Source of the DNA: Rhodococcus sp. SGAir0479
Lineage (GTDB): Bacteria > Actinomycetota > Actinomycetes > Mycobacteriales > Mycobacteriaceae
Reading direction: 5' to 3'
Assembly: GCF_005484805.1 (NCBI RefSeq)
Contig: NZ_CP039432.1
Coordinates: 1,116,001-1,180,000, forward strand
Length of the DNA stretch: 64,000 bases
Shown: positions 9,012 through 17,109 of the stretch, one piece after another
How the letters are laid out: the number at the start of each line of letters is the position of its first letter
How positions within the stretch are numbered: the first letter of the stretch is position 1
Made by a program: the position numbers and the translations under genes
The notes under the pieces: generated by a model
The model's database searches: none
Told to the model about the DNA's origin: nothing
The model's input: only the letters and a program-made list of their open reading frames with translations

Positions 9012-9848
9012 TCACTCGGACGGCTGCGCGTCGCCGGCGATCCGGGCGTCGTAGTCCGCGCGCCCGGAGTCGACGTCGAGAAAGACGGTGTCGAGCCCGA
9101 GCGTGCGGCGCAGCCCACGCGCCGCGGGACGCGGAAACAGCTGCCACACGGCGCTTCCCGTCGACAGCCGGCGGGGGACGACGGCCTGTCGTCGTCCTCG
9201 GGTCAGGACCCGCAGCACCGTCGCGGCCACCTGCTCGGGTGGGATCGGTCGGGTCAGCGGTCCCGGTGCGGTCCCCGAGATGAGGGCAGTGCGGGTGAAC
9301 GACGGCAACACCGTCGACACCCGGACTCCGCGTGCGGCCAGTTCGGCGTCGAGCGCGTCCCCGAACCCGACGACGGCGAACTTGGTGCCGCTGTAGACCA
9401 CCATCCCGGGCGCGGGGATGCGGCCGGCGATCGATGCGACGTTGACGATGCGGCCGTCGCCCCGCGTCACCATCCGCCGCGCCGCGGCCCGGGCGCCGTT
9501 CATCACCCCGAGCACGTTGACGTTAACCGCCCGCCGGACCACGGCGTCGTCCTGCGCGAGCACCGGGCCGATCGGCATGATGCCGGCGTTGTTCACCCAG
9601 ATCGACACCGGCCCGAGCCGCGACTCGACGTCGTCGAGGAACGCCTCGACGGAGGCCGGGTCGGTGACGTCCAGCGGGCCGCCGTGCACGCCGAGGCGCT
9701 CGGCGGTCTGCGCGGTGGGTGCGCCGTCCAGGTCGCCGATCGCCACCCGGGCGCCGGCCGCGTGCAGGGCCGCCGCGGTGGCCAGGCCGATGCCGCGGGC
9801 TCCGCCGGTGACCACGGCGACGCGCCCGCCCGGATCGATTCCCCTCAT
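9012..9848 (-). CDS. Short-chain dehydrogenase/reductase
   Basis: 278-residue classical SDR. The cofactor motif TGGARGIG is at residues 14-21, NNAG at 86-89, and the catalytic residues Ser139, Tyr152 and Lys156 (YSGTK). Asp39 in GDLDG at the end of the second beta strand suggests NAD rather than NADP preference. It probably oxidises an alcohol or reduces a ketone. It is the last gene of a five-gene minus-strand set after MpaB-like oxygenase, P450, TetR and aldehyde dehydrogenase, which suggests it handles an alcohol made by the P450 or a related intermediate. The substrate cannot be inferred. AGAGAG lies upstream of ATG 9848. Confidence 0.88.
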   Translation of the reverse strand: MRGIDPGGRVAVVTGGARGIGLATAAALHAAGARVAIGDLDGAPTAQTAERLGVHGGPLDVTDPASVEAFLDDVESRLGPVSIWVNNAGIMPIGPVLAQDDAVVRRAVNVNVLGVMNGARAAARRMVTRGDGRIVNVASIAGRIPAPGMVVYSGTKFAVVGFGDALDAELAARGVRVSTVLPSFTRTALISGTAPGPLTRPIPPEQVAATVLRVLTRGRRQAVVPRRLSTGSAVWQLFPRPAARGLRRTLGLDTVFLDVDSGRADYDARIAGDAQPSE

Positions 9849-9882
9849 GCGTGGCTCTCTTTCAATACGGTCATCGCGGTCC

Positions 9883-11472
9883 TCACTGTCGTCGGGGAAG
9901 AACGAGGGCGAGCCTGTTGCTCAGGTTCAGGGCGCGCAGCAGCAGCGCGCGGCCTCGGTCGGGGTAGGCCGTGGCGAGTCGTTGCGAGGTGATCGTCTGA
10001 GGTTCGGTGTAGCGGACGATGCCCTCGCGGCCGTGGCGGCGGCCGAGGCCACTGGACCGCATGCCGCCCATCGGCGCACCGAGTGCCGCGATCGCGGACA
10101 GGTAGCCGTCGTTGACGTTGACGGCGCCCGCGACGATCCGGGCCGCCAGCGCGCGGGCGCGGGCAGTGTCACGCGACCAGACGCTGGCGCTGAGACCGTA
10201 CTCGCCGGCGTTCGCCGCCCGCACCGCGTCGTCGTCGCTCGCGACCGGGTACACCGAGACCACCGGACCGAAGGTCTCCTCGGCGTGGACGCGCATGTCG
10301 GGGGTGACCCCGGCCAGCACGGTGGGTTCGTGGAACAGCGGCCCGAGATCCGGGCGCGGGCACCCGCCGGTGAGCACGGTGGCGCCCCGGCCCACCGCGT
10401 CCCGGATATGCCCCACGGTGGCGTCGAGTTGCCGCTCCGTCGTGAGCGACCCCATGTCGACGTCGAAGCCGTACCCGGACCCCAGGCGCAGCCGCTCGGC
10501 ACGCTCGACCAGCGCCGCCACGAACGGCGCGTACACGTGCTCGTGGACGTAGATCCGCTCGATGCCGATGCACATCTGGCCGGCGTTCGAGAAACACGCC
10601 TGGACCGCCCCGGTGGCGGCGGCCTCGACGTCGGCGTCGGCGCACACGATCATCGGGTTCTTGCCACCCAGTTCGAGGGACGCGCCGATCAGCCGGTCCG
10701 CGCAGCGGCGCGCGACCTCGCGGCCGGTGGCGGTGGACCCCGTGAAGCACACGTAGTCGACGACGTCGATCACGGCCGGCCCGATCCGCGGGCCGGGACC
10801 CGTGACCACCTGCCACACGTCCGGCGGGACACCCGCCTCGACGGCGAGCTTGCGCGCCAGCAGCAGCGTCCACGGAGCCTGGGAGTCGGCCTTGCTGACC
10901 ACCACATTGCCCGCGACGAGCGCCGGAATCACGTCCCCGACCGCGAGGAAGAGTGGGTAGTTCCACGGCGCGATGACCCCGACCACCCCCTTGGGGCGGT
11001 AGCCGACCCGTGCGGAGACGACGCCGGGAATCGCGGTGGCGGCGCGGCGCGCTCGCAGGTGTGCGGCCCCGGTCCGGCCGTAGTACGTGGCCACCTGCAC
11101 CACGCCCTGAACCTCGATCGCGGCGTGCACGCGGGCCTTCCCGGTCTCCCACTGCATGAGGTCGCAGAGCCGGCTCTCGTGCGTGACGAGGGCGCGCGCG
11201 AAGCGGCGCGCGATGCGCATCCGCTCGGCAATCGGGGTGGCCGCCCAGTCGGGTTGGGCCGCGCGAGCCGACGCCGCCACCGCGGCGACCGCCGCAGTGT
11301 CGGACTGCGGCACGCCCGGCAGCAACCGGCCGTCGAACGGTGCTCGCGCCTGCCGCAGCCCCGCGGTATCGGGCAGTTGCTGGCGCAGCTCGGCGATCAG
11401 CGCCGTGTCGATCCCGGCGGGTGGACGGGCCGGCCCGTCGGCGGCCGGGACGGGGGACATGACGGAGGTCAC
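9883..11472 (-). CDS. NAD(P)-dependent aldehyde dehydrogenase, succinate-semialdehyde dehydrogenase-like
   Basis: 529-residue ALDH-superfamily enzyme that oxidises an aldehyde to a carboxylate. Visible active-site parts are PWNYP (Asn171), FTGSTATG (244-251), the general base Glu267 in LELGGKNP, and the nucleophile Cys301 in GQMCIGIER. The GQMC context resembles actinobacterial GabD2-type enzymes, but substrate assignment from this alone is unsafe. It lies 52 bases downstream of the TetR gene and 34 bases upstream of the SDR gene. Within the cluster it could remove aldehydes released by oxygenase cleavage or by SDR-mediated alcohol oxidation. ATG 11460 is an alternative start. Confidence 0.88.
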   Translation of the reverse strand: MTSVMSPVPAADGPARPPAGIDTALIAELRQQLPDTAGLRQARAPFDGRLLPGVPQSDTAAVAAVAASARAAQPDWAATPIAERMRIARRFARALVTHESRLCDLMQWETGKARVHAAIEVQGVVQVATYYGRTGAAHLRARRAATAIPGVVSARVGYRPKGVVGVIAPWNYPLFLAVGDVIPALVAGNVVVSKADSQAPWTLLLARKLAVEAGVPPDVWQVVTGPGPRIGPAVIDVVDYVCFTGSTATGREVARRCADRLIGASLELGGKNPMIVCADADVEAAATGAVQACFSNAGQMCIGIERIYVHEHVYAPFVAALVERAERLRLGSGYGFDVDMGSLTTERQLDATVGHIRDAVGRGATVLTGGCPRPDLGPLFHEPTVLAGVTPDMRVHAEETFGPVVSVYPVASDDDAVRAANAGEYGLSASVWSRDTARARALAARIVAGAVNVNDGYLSAIAALGAPMGGMRSSGLGRRHGREGIVRYTEPQTITSQRLATAYPDRGRALLLRALNLSNRLALVLPRRQ

Positions 11473-11524
11473 GGGTGCCTCCCGCCGGGTGCGGGCTCGG
11501 GGTGCTCGGTCGCGAGCGCCCCGC

Positions 11525-12139
11525 TCACCACACCAGTCGGACCAGATACCGCTCGGCGTAGCGTCGGACCGCGTCCTGATCCGACAGATCCAGCTGCCCT
11601 TGTGGATTGAGCATCAACGAGACCGCGATCCGGATGAGGATCTCCGACACCGCGGTCAGGTCGTCGTCGCTCATCGTGACGCCGGAACGTCGCAGCGCCC
11701 CGGTGACCTGCGCGGCCGCCTGGGTGATGGGGGCCCCGCCGGTGCGGGTGGTGAGCCCGAGGATCATCTCCGGCTCGCTCTCGAGAATCCGGGCGATGAG
11801 GGGCATCTCCTGTGCCATGCGTACGCCCCGGACGAAGCACTCGACCACCGCCGCGCGCGGATCCAGTTCGGCCGCAACACGATCGAGTTCGGCGAAGAAC
11901 AGCTGCGTCTCGCGCAGCAGCAAGGTCTCGACGAGGGCATCCTTGTTGGGGAACCGCCGGTAGAGCGTGCTGCGGGAGATCCCGGCCCGGCGCGCGATGT
12001 CGTCCATGTTGGTGCGCCGTATTCCGTACCGCTCGAACTCGTCCCGGGCGGCGTCGAGCATCACCTGGTCCGGTGACGCGGTCGTCGCGGTGGGGTCGGT
12101 GGGCGTGTGCATCAGGGGCAGCATATCGGTCGTCGTCAC
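11525..12139 (-). CDS. TetR-family transcriptional regulator of the P450/ALDH cluster
   Basis: 204 residues from GTG 12139. The helix-turn-helix lies near residues 45-65 (MDDIARRAGISRSTLYRRFPNK), followed by an all-helical ligand-binding region. It sits inside the minus-strand cluster, 16 bases after the P450 gene, so it is probably cotranscribed and autoregulated, with a ligand related to the pathway substrate. The start is uncertain: in-frame ATG codons at 12124 and 12112 would give shorter proteins and none has a strong ribosome-binding site. The operator is most likely in the divergent region 14494-14624, but no convincing palindrome was seen there. Confidence 0.85.
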   Translation of the reverse strand: MTTTDMLPLMHTPTDPTATTASPDQVMLDAARDEFERYGIRRTNMDDIARRAGISRSTLYRRFPNKDALVETLLLRETQLFFAELDRVAAELDPRAAVVECFVRGVRMAQEMPLIARILESEPEMILGLTTRTGGAPITQAAAQVTGALRRSGVTMSDDDLTAVSEILIRIAVSLMLNPQGQLDLSDQDAVRRYAERYLVRLVW

Positions 12140-12155
12140 GCATTTCGCCGACCGC

Positions 12156-13499
12156 CTAGAGCGCCCGGACCCGGACCGGCAGCCGATCCTTCGGCACCGG
12201 CAGCGTGGAGTTGTCGAGTTTCCACACGTAGTCCTCCGGTACCGACCACTCGTATCGCAGCAACAGGTTGTGCATGATCGTCTTGATCTCCATCTGGGCG
12301 AAGTAAAGCCCGATGCACTTGTGGACGCCGCCCCCGAACGGCATCCAGGCGTAGCGGTGCGCCCGGTCCTCGGCGCGTTCGTCGGAGAACCGGTCCGGGT
12401 CGAAGCGTTCGGGGTCGGGCCACAGCGCCGGGTTGTGGTGGTTGACCATGGCGATGGCCGCGACGTAGGTGCCCTTCGGGACGAAGTGCCCGCAGATCTC
12501 GGTGTCCTCCCGGGCCTGACGCGGCAGGCCGGGGACGGGGGAGTTCAGCCGCAACGACTCCTTCATGACCCGGTCCAGGACCGTGAAGCCGTCGAGGGTG
12601 TCGTAGGCGATCTCCGGCGGCAGCCGGCGGGACTGATCGCGCGCCCTCTCCTGCCACTCCGGGTGCTTCGCCAGGTAGTACGCCATCGTCGTCAACGTGA
12701 TCGTCGAGGTGTCGTGCGCGGCCATCAGCACGAAGATCATGTGATTGACGACGTCCTCGTCGGAGAACGTGTGCCCGTCCTCCGACGCCGCGTGGCACAG
12801 TACCGAGAACAGGTCGGGGCTCGCGGTGGCGCGCTTGGCCGGGAGGTGCCGGTGAAAGAACTCCTCGAGCACCCGGCGGCTCGCGAGGCCGCGAGCCCAG
12901 CGGGTCCCCGGGATGTTCTTGCGAACAAGCGACAGTCCCGCGTTCACACAGTCGATGAACGCCCTGTTGATGCGGTCCGCCTCGGCGCGCGGCAGGTCGA
13001 GCCCCAGGAAGATCTCGAGCGCCAGATCCAACGTGATCTGCTTGAACTCGTCGAGCAGACGGACGTCGTCGCCGATCGGCAGGTGCGCGACGCGTTCGGC
13101 GAGCATCGGCTGCATGTCCTGCAGGTAGCCCTTCAGATGGGTGTTGGTGAACGCCTGCTGCATGATTCGGCGATGGTGCCGGTGTTCCTCGAAGTCCATC
13201 AGCATGATGCCGCGCCGGAAGAAGGGGCCGATCAGGAAGCCCCACGCCGGCTCGTTGGCGAAGGCCTTGGACCGGTTCACGGCGATGGCCTCGGTCCCGT
13301 CGGCGTCGAGCGGGATCACGAACTCGAGACCGAACGACTTGATGTACGTGATGTCGCCGAACCGGGCGCGGCGGGCGGCGACCATGCCGATCGGGTCCCG
13401 GAAGAAGCGGAGCACCTCGATCACGCCCGGATGTCCCGTCCCGTGAATGGGTTTCAGATCACGGTCCGGCGGCACCGGCGCCAACTGCTTGCGCGACAT
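12156..13499 (-). CDS. Cytochrome P450, CYP136-like
   Basis: 447 residues with all P450 landmarks: I-helix oxygen-activation segment AAHDTST (260-266), ExxR as ESLR (314-317), and heme-binding FGGGVHKCIG with Cys395 as the thiolate ligand. Segments such as IGPFFRRGIMLMDFEEH and FGGGVHKCIGLYFAQMEIKTI strongly recall mycobacterial CYP136 from memory, which also neighbours an SDR and a TetR gene. It is a soluble monooxygenase that needs ferredoxin and reductase supplied from elsewhere; neither is encoded nearby. CAGGAGCC precedes ATG 13499. It lies 31 bases after the MpaB-like gene and is likely cotranscribed with it. Confidence 0.9.
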   Translation of the reverse strand: MSRKQLAPVPPDRDLKPIHGTGHPGVIEVLRFFRDPIGMVAARRARFGDITYIKSFGLEFVIPLDADGTEAIAVNRSKAFANEPAWGFLIGPFFRRGIMLMDFEEHRHHRRIMQQAFTNTHLKGYLQDMQPMLAERVAHLPIGDDVRLLDEFKQITLDLALEIFLGLDLPRAEADRINRAFIDCVNAGLSLVRKNIPGTRWARGLASRRVLEEFFHRHLPAKRATASPDLFSVLCHAASEDGHTFSDEDVVNHMIFVLMAAHDTSTITLTTMAYYLAKHPEWQERARDQSRRLPPEIAYDTLDGFTVLDRVMKESLRLNSPVPGLPRQAREDTEICGHFVPKGTYVAAIAMVNHHNPALWPDPERFDPDRFSDERAEDRAHRYAWMPFGGGVHKCIGLYFAQMEIKTIMHNLLLRYEWSVPEDYVWKLDNSTLPVPKDRLPVRVRAL

Positions 13500-13530
13500 G
13501 GGAGGCTCCTGACTGACGGGTGTGGGCGGC

Positions 13531-14493
13531 TCAGGCCGGGGCGTTGTGCAGGGGGCGGGGGTCGACGCCGATCCGGCGCCAGGCGTCGCGTGCCCACGGC
13601 AGGTACAAGATGCCCAGCGGCAGCCGGTTGAACACCGGATTGAGCGCCCGCATCCCGCGGGCGAAACGCTGGAACCTCTTCTCCCTCCGGAGATCCCACG
13701 ACACGCCGCACACCGCGCGCATCTGTGGGGGCATCGTGCCGACGACGACGGTGCGGGTGAACGCGTTCAGGGGCGCAGACATCACGCGCCACACCGGTTT
13801 CGGGATCCGGCGCGGCCCCGGGATGCCCTTCCGGATGTACCCGGTCGCGTACACGATCGTCCGGGTGGGGACGAAGCGGTCGAGCATGCTGTCCCAGTAC
13901 TCGACGAACTCGTCGTACGTCTGCGGCTGCCCGCGGTCACTCACCCCGTACAGCCGATACCAGAGTTTGCTCTCCTCGAAGATCTGCACCTTCTCGGCGT
14001 ACGAGAGCCGCCGGATGAATGTGTCGGTGGTGTAGAGCACTTGGTCGACGAACGTGGCGTGCGCCCAGTAGAACAGTTCCGGATTGAGCGCGTGGTAGCG
14101 CGAACCGTCCGAGATGGTTCCCTTGATCGGCTTGTGGAAGTCGCGGACCGTCCGTCCCCACCCGTGCGGGTCCTCGCTGTAGACCGTCTTCATGATCGGC
14201 GGGGCGGTGCGGCGTGCCCGCCCGAGGGTGTCGGAGAAGATCACCGAGTGGTCCTCGACGGCCTTACCGAGTTGTTCGATGCAGTTCTCGGTCCCCGCGA
14301 GGCGCTGGAACCCCAGCACGCCCCGGATGTCGCCGTAGAACTTCCACACCAGCGAATCGGGCCCGAGTCGCAGGTCCGGTGCGAGGTCGTCGTCGACCGG
14401 CATCGGCAGGGCCTCGCGGATGCCCCGCTCGAAACGCTGTGCGGCGTGCCCGCCGGGGGTGGCTGCGCTCCCGGTCTCGTGCGTCGACGTCAT
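13531..14493 (-). CDS. MpaB/Lcp-like oxygenase (DUF2236)
   Basis: 320 residues from ATG 14493 (GGGAG five bases upstream; GTG 14499 is less well placed). The protein matches the DUF2236 family: an N-terminal SLVWKFYGDIRG segment, then HKPIKGTISDGSRYHALNPE and FYWAHATFVDQ near residues 115-145, which hold the conserved Arg/His residues of the family. Characterised relatives are the latex-clearing rubber oxygenase and fungal MpaB, heme-type enzymes that cleave isoprenoid double bases of carbon chains to aldehydes. No signal peptide is present, so it is likely cytosolic. As first gene of the minus-strand cluster, followed by P450 and aldehyde dehydrogenase, it may generate the aldehyde substrate. 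The exact substrate is unknown. Confidence 0.8.
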   Translation of the reverse strand: MTSTHETGSAATPGGHAAQRFERGIREALPMPVDDDLAPDLRLGPDSLVWKFYGDIRGVLGFQRLAGTENCIEQLGKAVEDHSVIFSDTLGRARRTAPPIMKTVYSEDPHGWGRTVRDFHKPIKGTISDGSRYHALNPELFYWAHATFVDQVLYTTDTFIRRLSYAEKVQIFEESKLWYRLYGVSDRGQPQTYDEFVEYWDSMLDRFVPTRTIVYATGYIRKGIPGPRRIPKPVWRVMSAPLNAFTRTVVVGTMPPQMRAVCGVSWDLRREKRFQRFARGMRALNPVFNRLPLGILYLPWARDAWRRIGVDPRPLHNAPA

Positions 14494-14624
14494 GCGCACT
14501 CCCGTCGCGTAGGACGTTGGAACAAAGTCGTGTCTATGTGTCAGACGGTAGCAACGTGGTGCCGGTCACACAAGGGTCGACCGGTTGGTAGCTTGGAAGG
14601 CGGACGTCGACGGAGGGCGAGACA
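14494..14624. promoter_or_regulatory. Divergent intergenic region of the oxygenase/ACAD cluster
   Basis: This 131-base gap must hold promoters for both the five minus-strand genes and the plus-strand acyl-CoA dehydrogenase. I see a -10-like TAGCTT at 14588-14593 for the plus strand and a weak inverted repeat GTCT N7 AGAC at about 14532-14546. Neither is strong. It is the likely target of the cluster TetR protein. Confidence 0.4.
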
Positions 14625-16349
14625 TTGGGTGAGCTGCTGCTGAACCCCCGCAACTACGACCCGACGGAGTTCGACCCGAACACCCGGCGGTTGTTGCGCG
14701 CGACGATCGACTGGTTCGAGTCCCGCGGCAAACGCAAGCTGCTGCAGGAGGACCTCCACGCGGTGTGGCCGCGGGACTTTCTGGACTTCGTCGGACGCGA
14801 GAAGTTGTTCGCGACGTTCCTGACGCCCGCCGCCGACGCCGGCGGCGATCCGAACAAACGCTGGGACGCCGCGCGCAATGCGGCGCTGAGCGAGATCCTC
14901 GGTTTCTACGGCCTCGCGTACTGGTACCTGTGGCAGGTGACCGTGCTCGGTCTCGGGCCCGTCTGGATGAGTGCCAATGCCGTGGCCCGCGAGCGGGCGG
15001 TCGAACAACTCGAGGCCGGCGGCGTGATGGCGTTCGGGCTGTCCGAGCGCGAGCACGGCGCGGACGTCTACGCAACCGACATGTTGCTCACCCCGTCCGA
15101 CGACGGTGCCGCGGCCTTCCGCGCCAACGGCACCAAGTACTACATCGGCAACGGCAACGTCGCGGGGATGGTGTCGGTGTTCGGGCGCAGGACCGACGTC
15201 GAGGGCGCCGACGGGTACGTCTTCTTCGTCGTCGACAGCCGGCACCTGCACTACCGCCTCATCGACAACGTCGTGCACGGGCAGATGTACGTGAGCACCT
15301 TCGCGTTGCGCGACTACCCGGTGCGTGAGGAGGACGTCCTGCACACGGGCGCGGACGCGTTCTCGGCGGCGCTGAACACCGTCAACGTCGGCAAGTTCAA
15401 TCTGTGCACGGCGTCCGTCGGGATGTGCGAGCACGCCTTCTTCGAGGCGATCACGCACGCGCACGAGCGAATCCTCTACGGGAAGCGGGTCACCGACTTC
15501 CCCCACGTACGCGCGAGCTTCGTCGACGCGTACGCCCGTCTGGTCGCGATGAAGATGTTCTCCGCCCGCGCCGTCGACTACTTCCGCAGCGCCGGACCGG
15601 AGGACCGTCGCTATCTGCTGTTCAATCCGATGACCAAGGCGAAGGTGACCTCGGAGGGGGAGAAGGTGATCGCGCTCCTGCACGACGTCATCGCCGCGAA
15701 GGGGTACGAGAAGGACACCTACTTCCGCGAGGCGGCCGAGCTGATCGGGACGCTACCCAAGCTCGAGGGCACCGTGCACGTCAACGTCGGACTGATGCTG
15801 AAGTTCATGCCGAATTACTTCTTTCACCCCGCCGAGTACCCCGAGGTCGGCACCCGCGACGACGCGGCCGACGACGCCTTCTTCTGGGCCCAGGGCCCGG
15901 CGCGGGGCGCCGCGAAGGTGCAGTTCCGGGACTGGACGACGGTGTACACCGCGCACTCCGACATCCCCCAGGTGGGGCGGTTCTTCGAGCAGGCGTCGGC
16001 ATTGCGGGAACTTCTGGCGACGGCGGGCCCCGACGACGCCCAGCGGGAGGATCTGGACTTCCTGCTCACCGTGGGTCACCTCTTCGAACTGGTCGTCTAC
16101 GGACAACTGATCCTCGAACAGGCCGACGTCCTGGGGCTCGACCGTGATCTCGTGGAGCAGATCTTCGACTTCCAGATCCGGGACTTCTCGCGGTACGCCG
16201 TCGAACTGCACGGCAAACCGTCGTCGACGGCGGCGCAGCAGGAGTGGGCGCTGGGTGCCGTTCGCAAGCCCGTGGTCGACACGGCCCGGTTCGACCGGGT
16301 GTGGCAGCAGGTCGCCGGCTACGCCGGCGCGTACGAGATGGGTACCTGA
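14625..16349 (+). CDS. Acyl-CoA dehydrogenase-family protein, long atypical form
   Basis: 574 residues, well above the 380-400 of ordinary acyl-CoA dehydrogenases, with extra sequence at both ends. The flavin/substrate core shows MAFGLSEREHGAD (135-147) and KYYIGNGNVAG, and the helical C-domain includes LYGKRVTDFPHVRASFVDAYARL. Glu381 in KLEGT occupies the place of the catalytic base found in the YEGT motif of the family. It should desaturate an acyl-CoA with FAD and pass electrons to ETF. Start TTG 14625 has GGAGGGCGA upstream. It diverges from the MpaB/P450 operon and is followed 10 bases later by an O-methyltransferase gene. Confidence 0.82.
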   Translation: MGELLLNPRNYDPTEFDPNTRRLLRATIDWFESRGKRKLLQEDLHAVWPRDFLDFVGREKLFATFLTPAADAGGDPNKRWDAARNAALSEILGFYGLAYWYLWQVTVLGLGPVWMSANAVARERAVEQLEAGGVMAFGLSEREHGADVYATDMLLTPSDDGAAAFRANGTKYYIGNGNVAGMVSVFGRRTDVEGADGYVFFVVDSRHLHYRLIDNVVHGQMYVSTFALRDYPVREEDVLHTGADAFSAALNTVNVGKFNLCTASVGMCEHAFFEAITHAHERILYGKRVTDFPHVRASFVDAYARLVAMKMFSARAVDYFRSAGPEDRRYLLFNPMTKAKVTSEGEKVIALLHDVIAAKGYEKDTYFREAAELIGTLPKLEGTVHVNVGLMLKFMPNYFFHPAEYPEVGTRDDAADDAFFWAQGPARGAAKVQFRDWTTVYTAHSDIPQVGRFFEQASALRELLATAGPDDAQREDLDFLLTVGHLFELVVYGQLILEQADVLGLDRDLVEQIFDFQIRDFSRYAVELHGKPSSTAAQQEWALGAVRKPVVDTARFDRVWQQVAGYAGAYEMGT

Positions 16350-16359
16350 GGAGGTGTCC

Positions 16360-17043
16360 GTGTCCGACGGCGACATGGGAGCGGCCCGGTGGGCCGAGGT
16401 GGACCGCTACCTGGGCGAGACGGTCCTGGGCGAGGACGAGGCGCTGACCGCGGCGCTCACCGCGAACGAGGCCGCGGGACTACCGCCGATCGACGTCTCG
16501 CCGGCGCAGGGCAAGTTTTTGAACCTGTTGGTACGCATGGTCGGTGCGCGGCGGGTGCTCGAGATCGGCACGCTCGGCGGCTACAGCACCATCTGGCTCG
16601 CGCGGGCGGTCGGTCCGTCCGGCCGGGTGGTCACCCTCGAGTACGAGCCCCGGCACGCGGCCGTCGCGCGGGAGAACCTGGACCGCGCCGGTGTGGGCGG
16701 TCGGGTCGACATCCGGATCGGCGCGGCCCTCGACACCCTGCCACTCGTGGAGGCCGACGACATGGGCCCGTTCGACGTGGTGTTCATCGACGCCGACAAG
16801 GTCAACAACTCCAACTACGTGCGCTGGGCGCTGCAACTGTCGCGGCCCGGCACCGTGATCGTCGTCGACAACGTCGTCCGCGGGGGAGCGGTCTCGAATC
16901 CGGACCTCGACGACGACGCGATCCGGGCGAGCCGGGAGGTCCTCGGCCTGCTCGCGGCCGAACCACGCCTCGACGCCACCGCGTTGCAGACCGTCGGGAC
17001 GAAGGGCTGGGACGGGTTCGCGCTCGCGCTGGTCCTGGAATGA
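16360..17043 (+). CDS. SAM-dependent O-methyltransferase (Methyltransf_3 family)
   Basis: 227 residues. The class I SAM fold is marked by VLEIGTLGGYSTIWLA (motif I), TLEYEPRHAA (motif II) and DVVFIDADKVNNSNY, whose aspartates bind metal in the catechol/caffeoyl-CoA O-methyltransferase family; VVDNVVRGG follows. It likely methylates a hydroxyl of a small phenolic or catechol-like compound with a divalent cation. AGGAGG lies five bases before GTG 16360. The gene begins 10 bases after the acyl-CoA dehydrogenase stop, so they form a pair. Whether it belongs to the oxidative cluster is inference. Confidence 0.85.
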   Translation: MSDGDMGAARWAEVDRYLGETVLGEDEALTAALTANEAAGLPPIDVSPAQGKFLNLLVRMVGARRVLEIGTLGGYSTIWLARAVGPSGRVVTLEYEPRHAAVARENLDRAGVGGRVDIRIGAALDTLPLVEADDMGPFDVVFIDADKVNNSNYVRWALQLSRPGTVIVVDNVVRGGAVSNPDLDDDAIRASREVLGLLAAEPRLDATALQTVGTKGWDGFALALVLE

Positions 17044-17051
17044 CCGGGTGA

Positions 17052-17068
17052 CCCCGCAAAACGCGGGG
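17052..17068 (+). terminator. Hairpin after the O-methyltransferase gene
   Basis: CCCCGC and GCGGGG form a perfect six-pair stem with loop AAAAC, nine bases after the stop codon. It separates the accessory cluster from the receiver/nuo region. Confidence 0.5.
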
Positions 17069-17097
17069 AGTGACCGGAATGCGCGGGGACGTGGTCG

Positions 17098-17103
17098 TAG
17101 CAT
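17098..17103 (+). promoter_or_regulatory. -10 element TAGCAT for leaderless receiver gene
   Basis: TAGCAT ends six bases before GTG 17110 and fits the leaderless pattern seen elsewhere in this window. A -35 match is poor. Confidence 0.45.
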
Positions 17104-17109
17104 CGGAGC

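Noticed and set aside
7220-9118. Minus-strand frame of over 600 codons across proS
   Set aside because: It is a shadow of a conserved synthetase gene, rich in Val, Asp and Gly with no domain.
9418-11610. Plus-strand open frame antisense to the aldehyde dehydrogenase
   Set aside because: The minus-strand ALDH has complete active-site motifs, while this frame has no recognisable domain or ribosome-binding site.
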